From contig JBPYFK010000065.1 of NCBI GenBank assembly GCA_051984675.1, positions 1 through 5,223 of the forward strand: 5,223 nt of DNA. The letters run 5' to 3'. Position 1 is the first letter of the stretch. Each line of letters opens with the position of its first letter. Under the pieces are notes generated by a model. It was not told the DNA's origin, did not search any database, and worked only from the letters and a program-made list of their open reading frames with translations. Source of the stretch: JBPYFK01 sp051984675. Its GTDB lineage: Bacteria; Actinomycetota; Actinomycetes; Mycobacteriales; Pseudonocardiaceae. The position numbers and the translations under genes were made by a program. Positions 5,124 to 5,223 of the stretch are shown piece by piece.

Positions 5124-5223
5124 TGCCAGCGCAGGACCGTGTCCGGGCACACCAGCAACCGCCGCCTGCGCAGCAGGTTGCGTGGCAGACGGTGCAGCAG
5201 CGCCGCCAGGAACGCTCGATCAG
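5111..5223 (-). pseudogene. Integrase/transposase (rve-type) fragment, truncated
   Basis: Reading leftward from the window edge, the frame gives DRAFLAALLHRLPRNLLRR, then RRLLVCPDTVLRWHR, then Gly-Phe and a TGA at 5113-5111. The RLLVxPDTVLRWHR pattern is that of the N-terminal region of actinobacterial integrase-core (rve) transposases, where WHRD would be followed by several hundred more residues including the DDE domain. The conserved sequence ends at WHR (about 5122), so the catalytic part is lost at the junction with the IS481-like remnant. The 5' end lies beyond the window. Confidence 0.62.

Noticed and set aside
1..5223. tRNA, rRNA, CRISPR array or riboswitch
   Set aside because: I saw no cloverleaf, no regularly spaced repeat array and no known aptamer pattern on either strand.

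Overview
High G+C, mycobacterial-type DNA (probably Mycobacterium/Mycolicibacterium or a close relative). This is judged from strong G/C bias at third codon positions and from a thioredoxin reductase that reads very much like mycobacterial TrxB. The window holds four complete genes, one gene cut by the left edge, one damaged small ORF, and a right-hand edge of broken transposase fragments.

Left part (minus strand, 1-1128): the 5' 90% of trxB, a low-molecular-weight thioredoxin reductase with its CATC active site. Just upstream is a small open frame that overlaps the trxB start by ATGA. It is interrupted by a perfect 13-bp tandem duplication (1007-1032), which shifts the frame; without one copy a 48-codon ORF would be intact.

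Centre (1129-2845): a divergent pair. On the minus strand is an ECF41-type sigma factor (sigma2, sigma4 and a fused SnoaL-like C-terminal domain with WLPEP, DGGG and NPEKL motifs). On the plus strand is an AhpD-like carboxymuconolactone decarboxylase (CMD) family protein with a complete Glu/Cys/Cys/His site. A TGTCACA-N16-CGTC promoter precedes the sigma gene, and TGTCACG-N16-CATC precedes the CMD gene. These match the known ECF41 promoter form with identical spacing, so the sigma factor probably drives itself and the CMD gene. A 15-bp hairpin ends the CMD unit.

Middle gap (2846-3107): no gene recognised, but there is an imperfect 34-bp-period tandem repeat with overlaid inverted repeats. At 3108-3143 is an inverted repeat (ATACCTAGA-N18-TCTAGGTAT) enclosing a TATGAT -10 box, a likely autorepressor operator.

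Right part (3161-4905): a two-gene operon of a PadR-family repressor (GTG start) and a 457-aa membrane protein with an N-terminal permease-prefix/HAAS-like helical domain and about 11 membrane segments, overlapping by ATGA. The PadR protein probably controls the membrane protein through the palindromic operator. The function of the membrane protein is unknown.

Right edge (4906-5223): the N-terminal piece of an IS481-like transposase with a one-base frameshift (plus strand) abuts the 3'-truncated remnant of an rve-type integrase (minus strand). A small hairpin lies at the junction. This is a worn mobile-element boundary.
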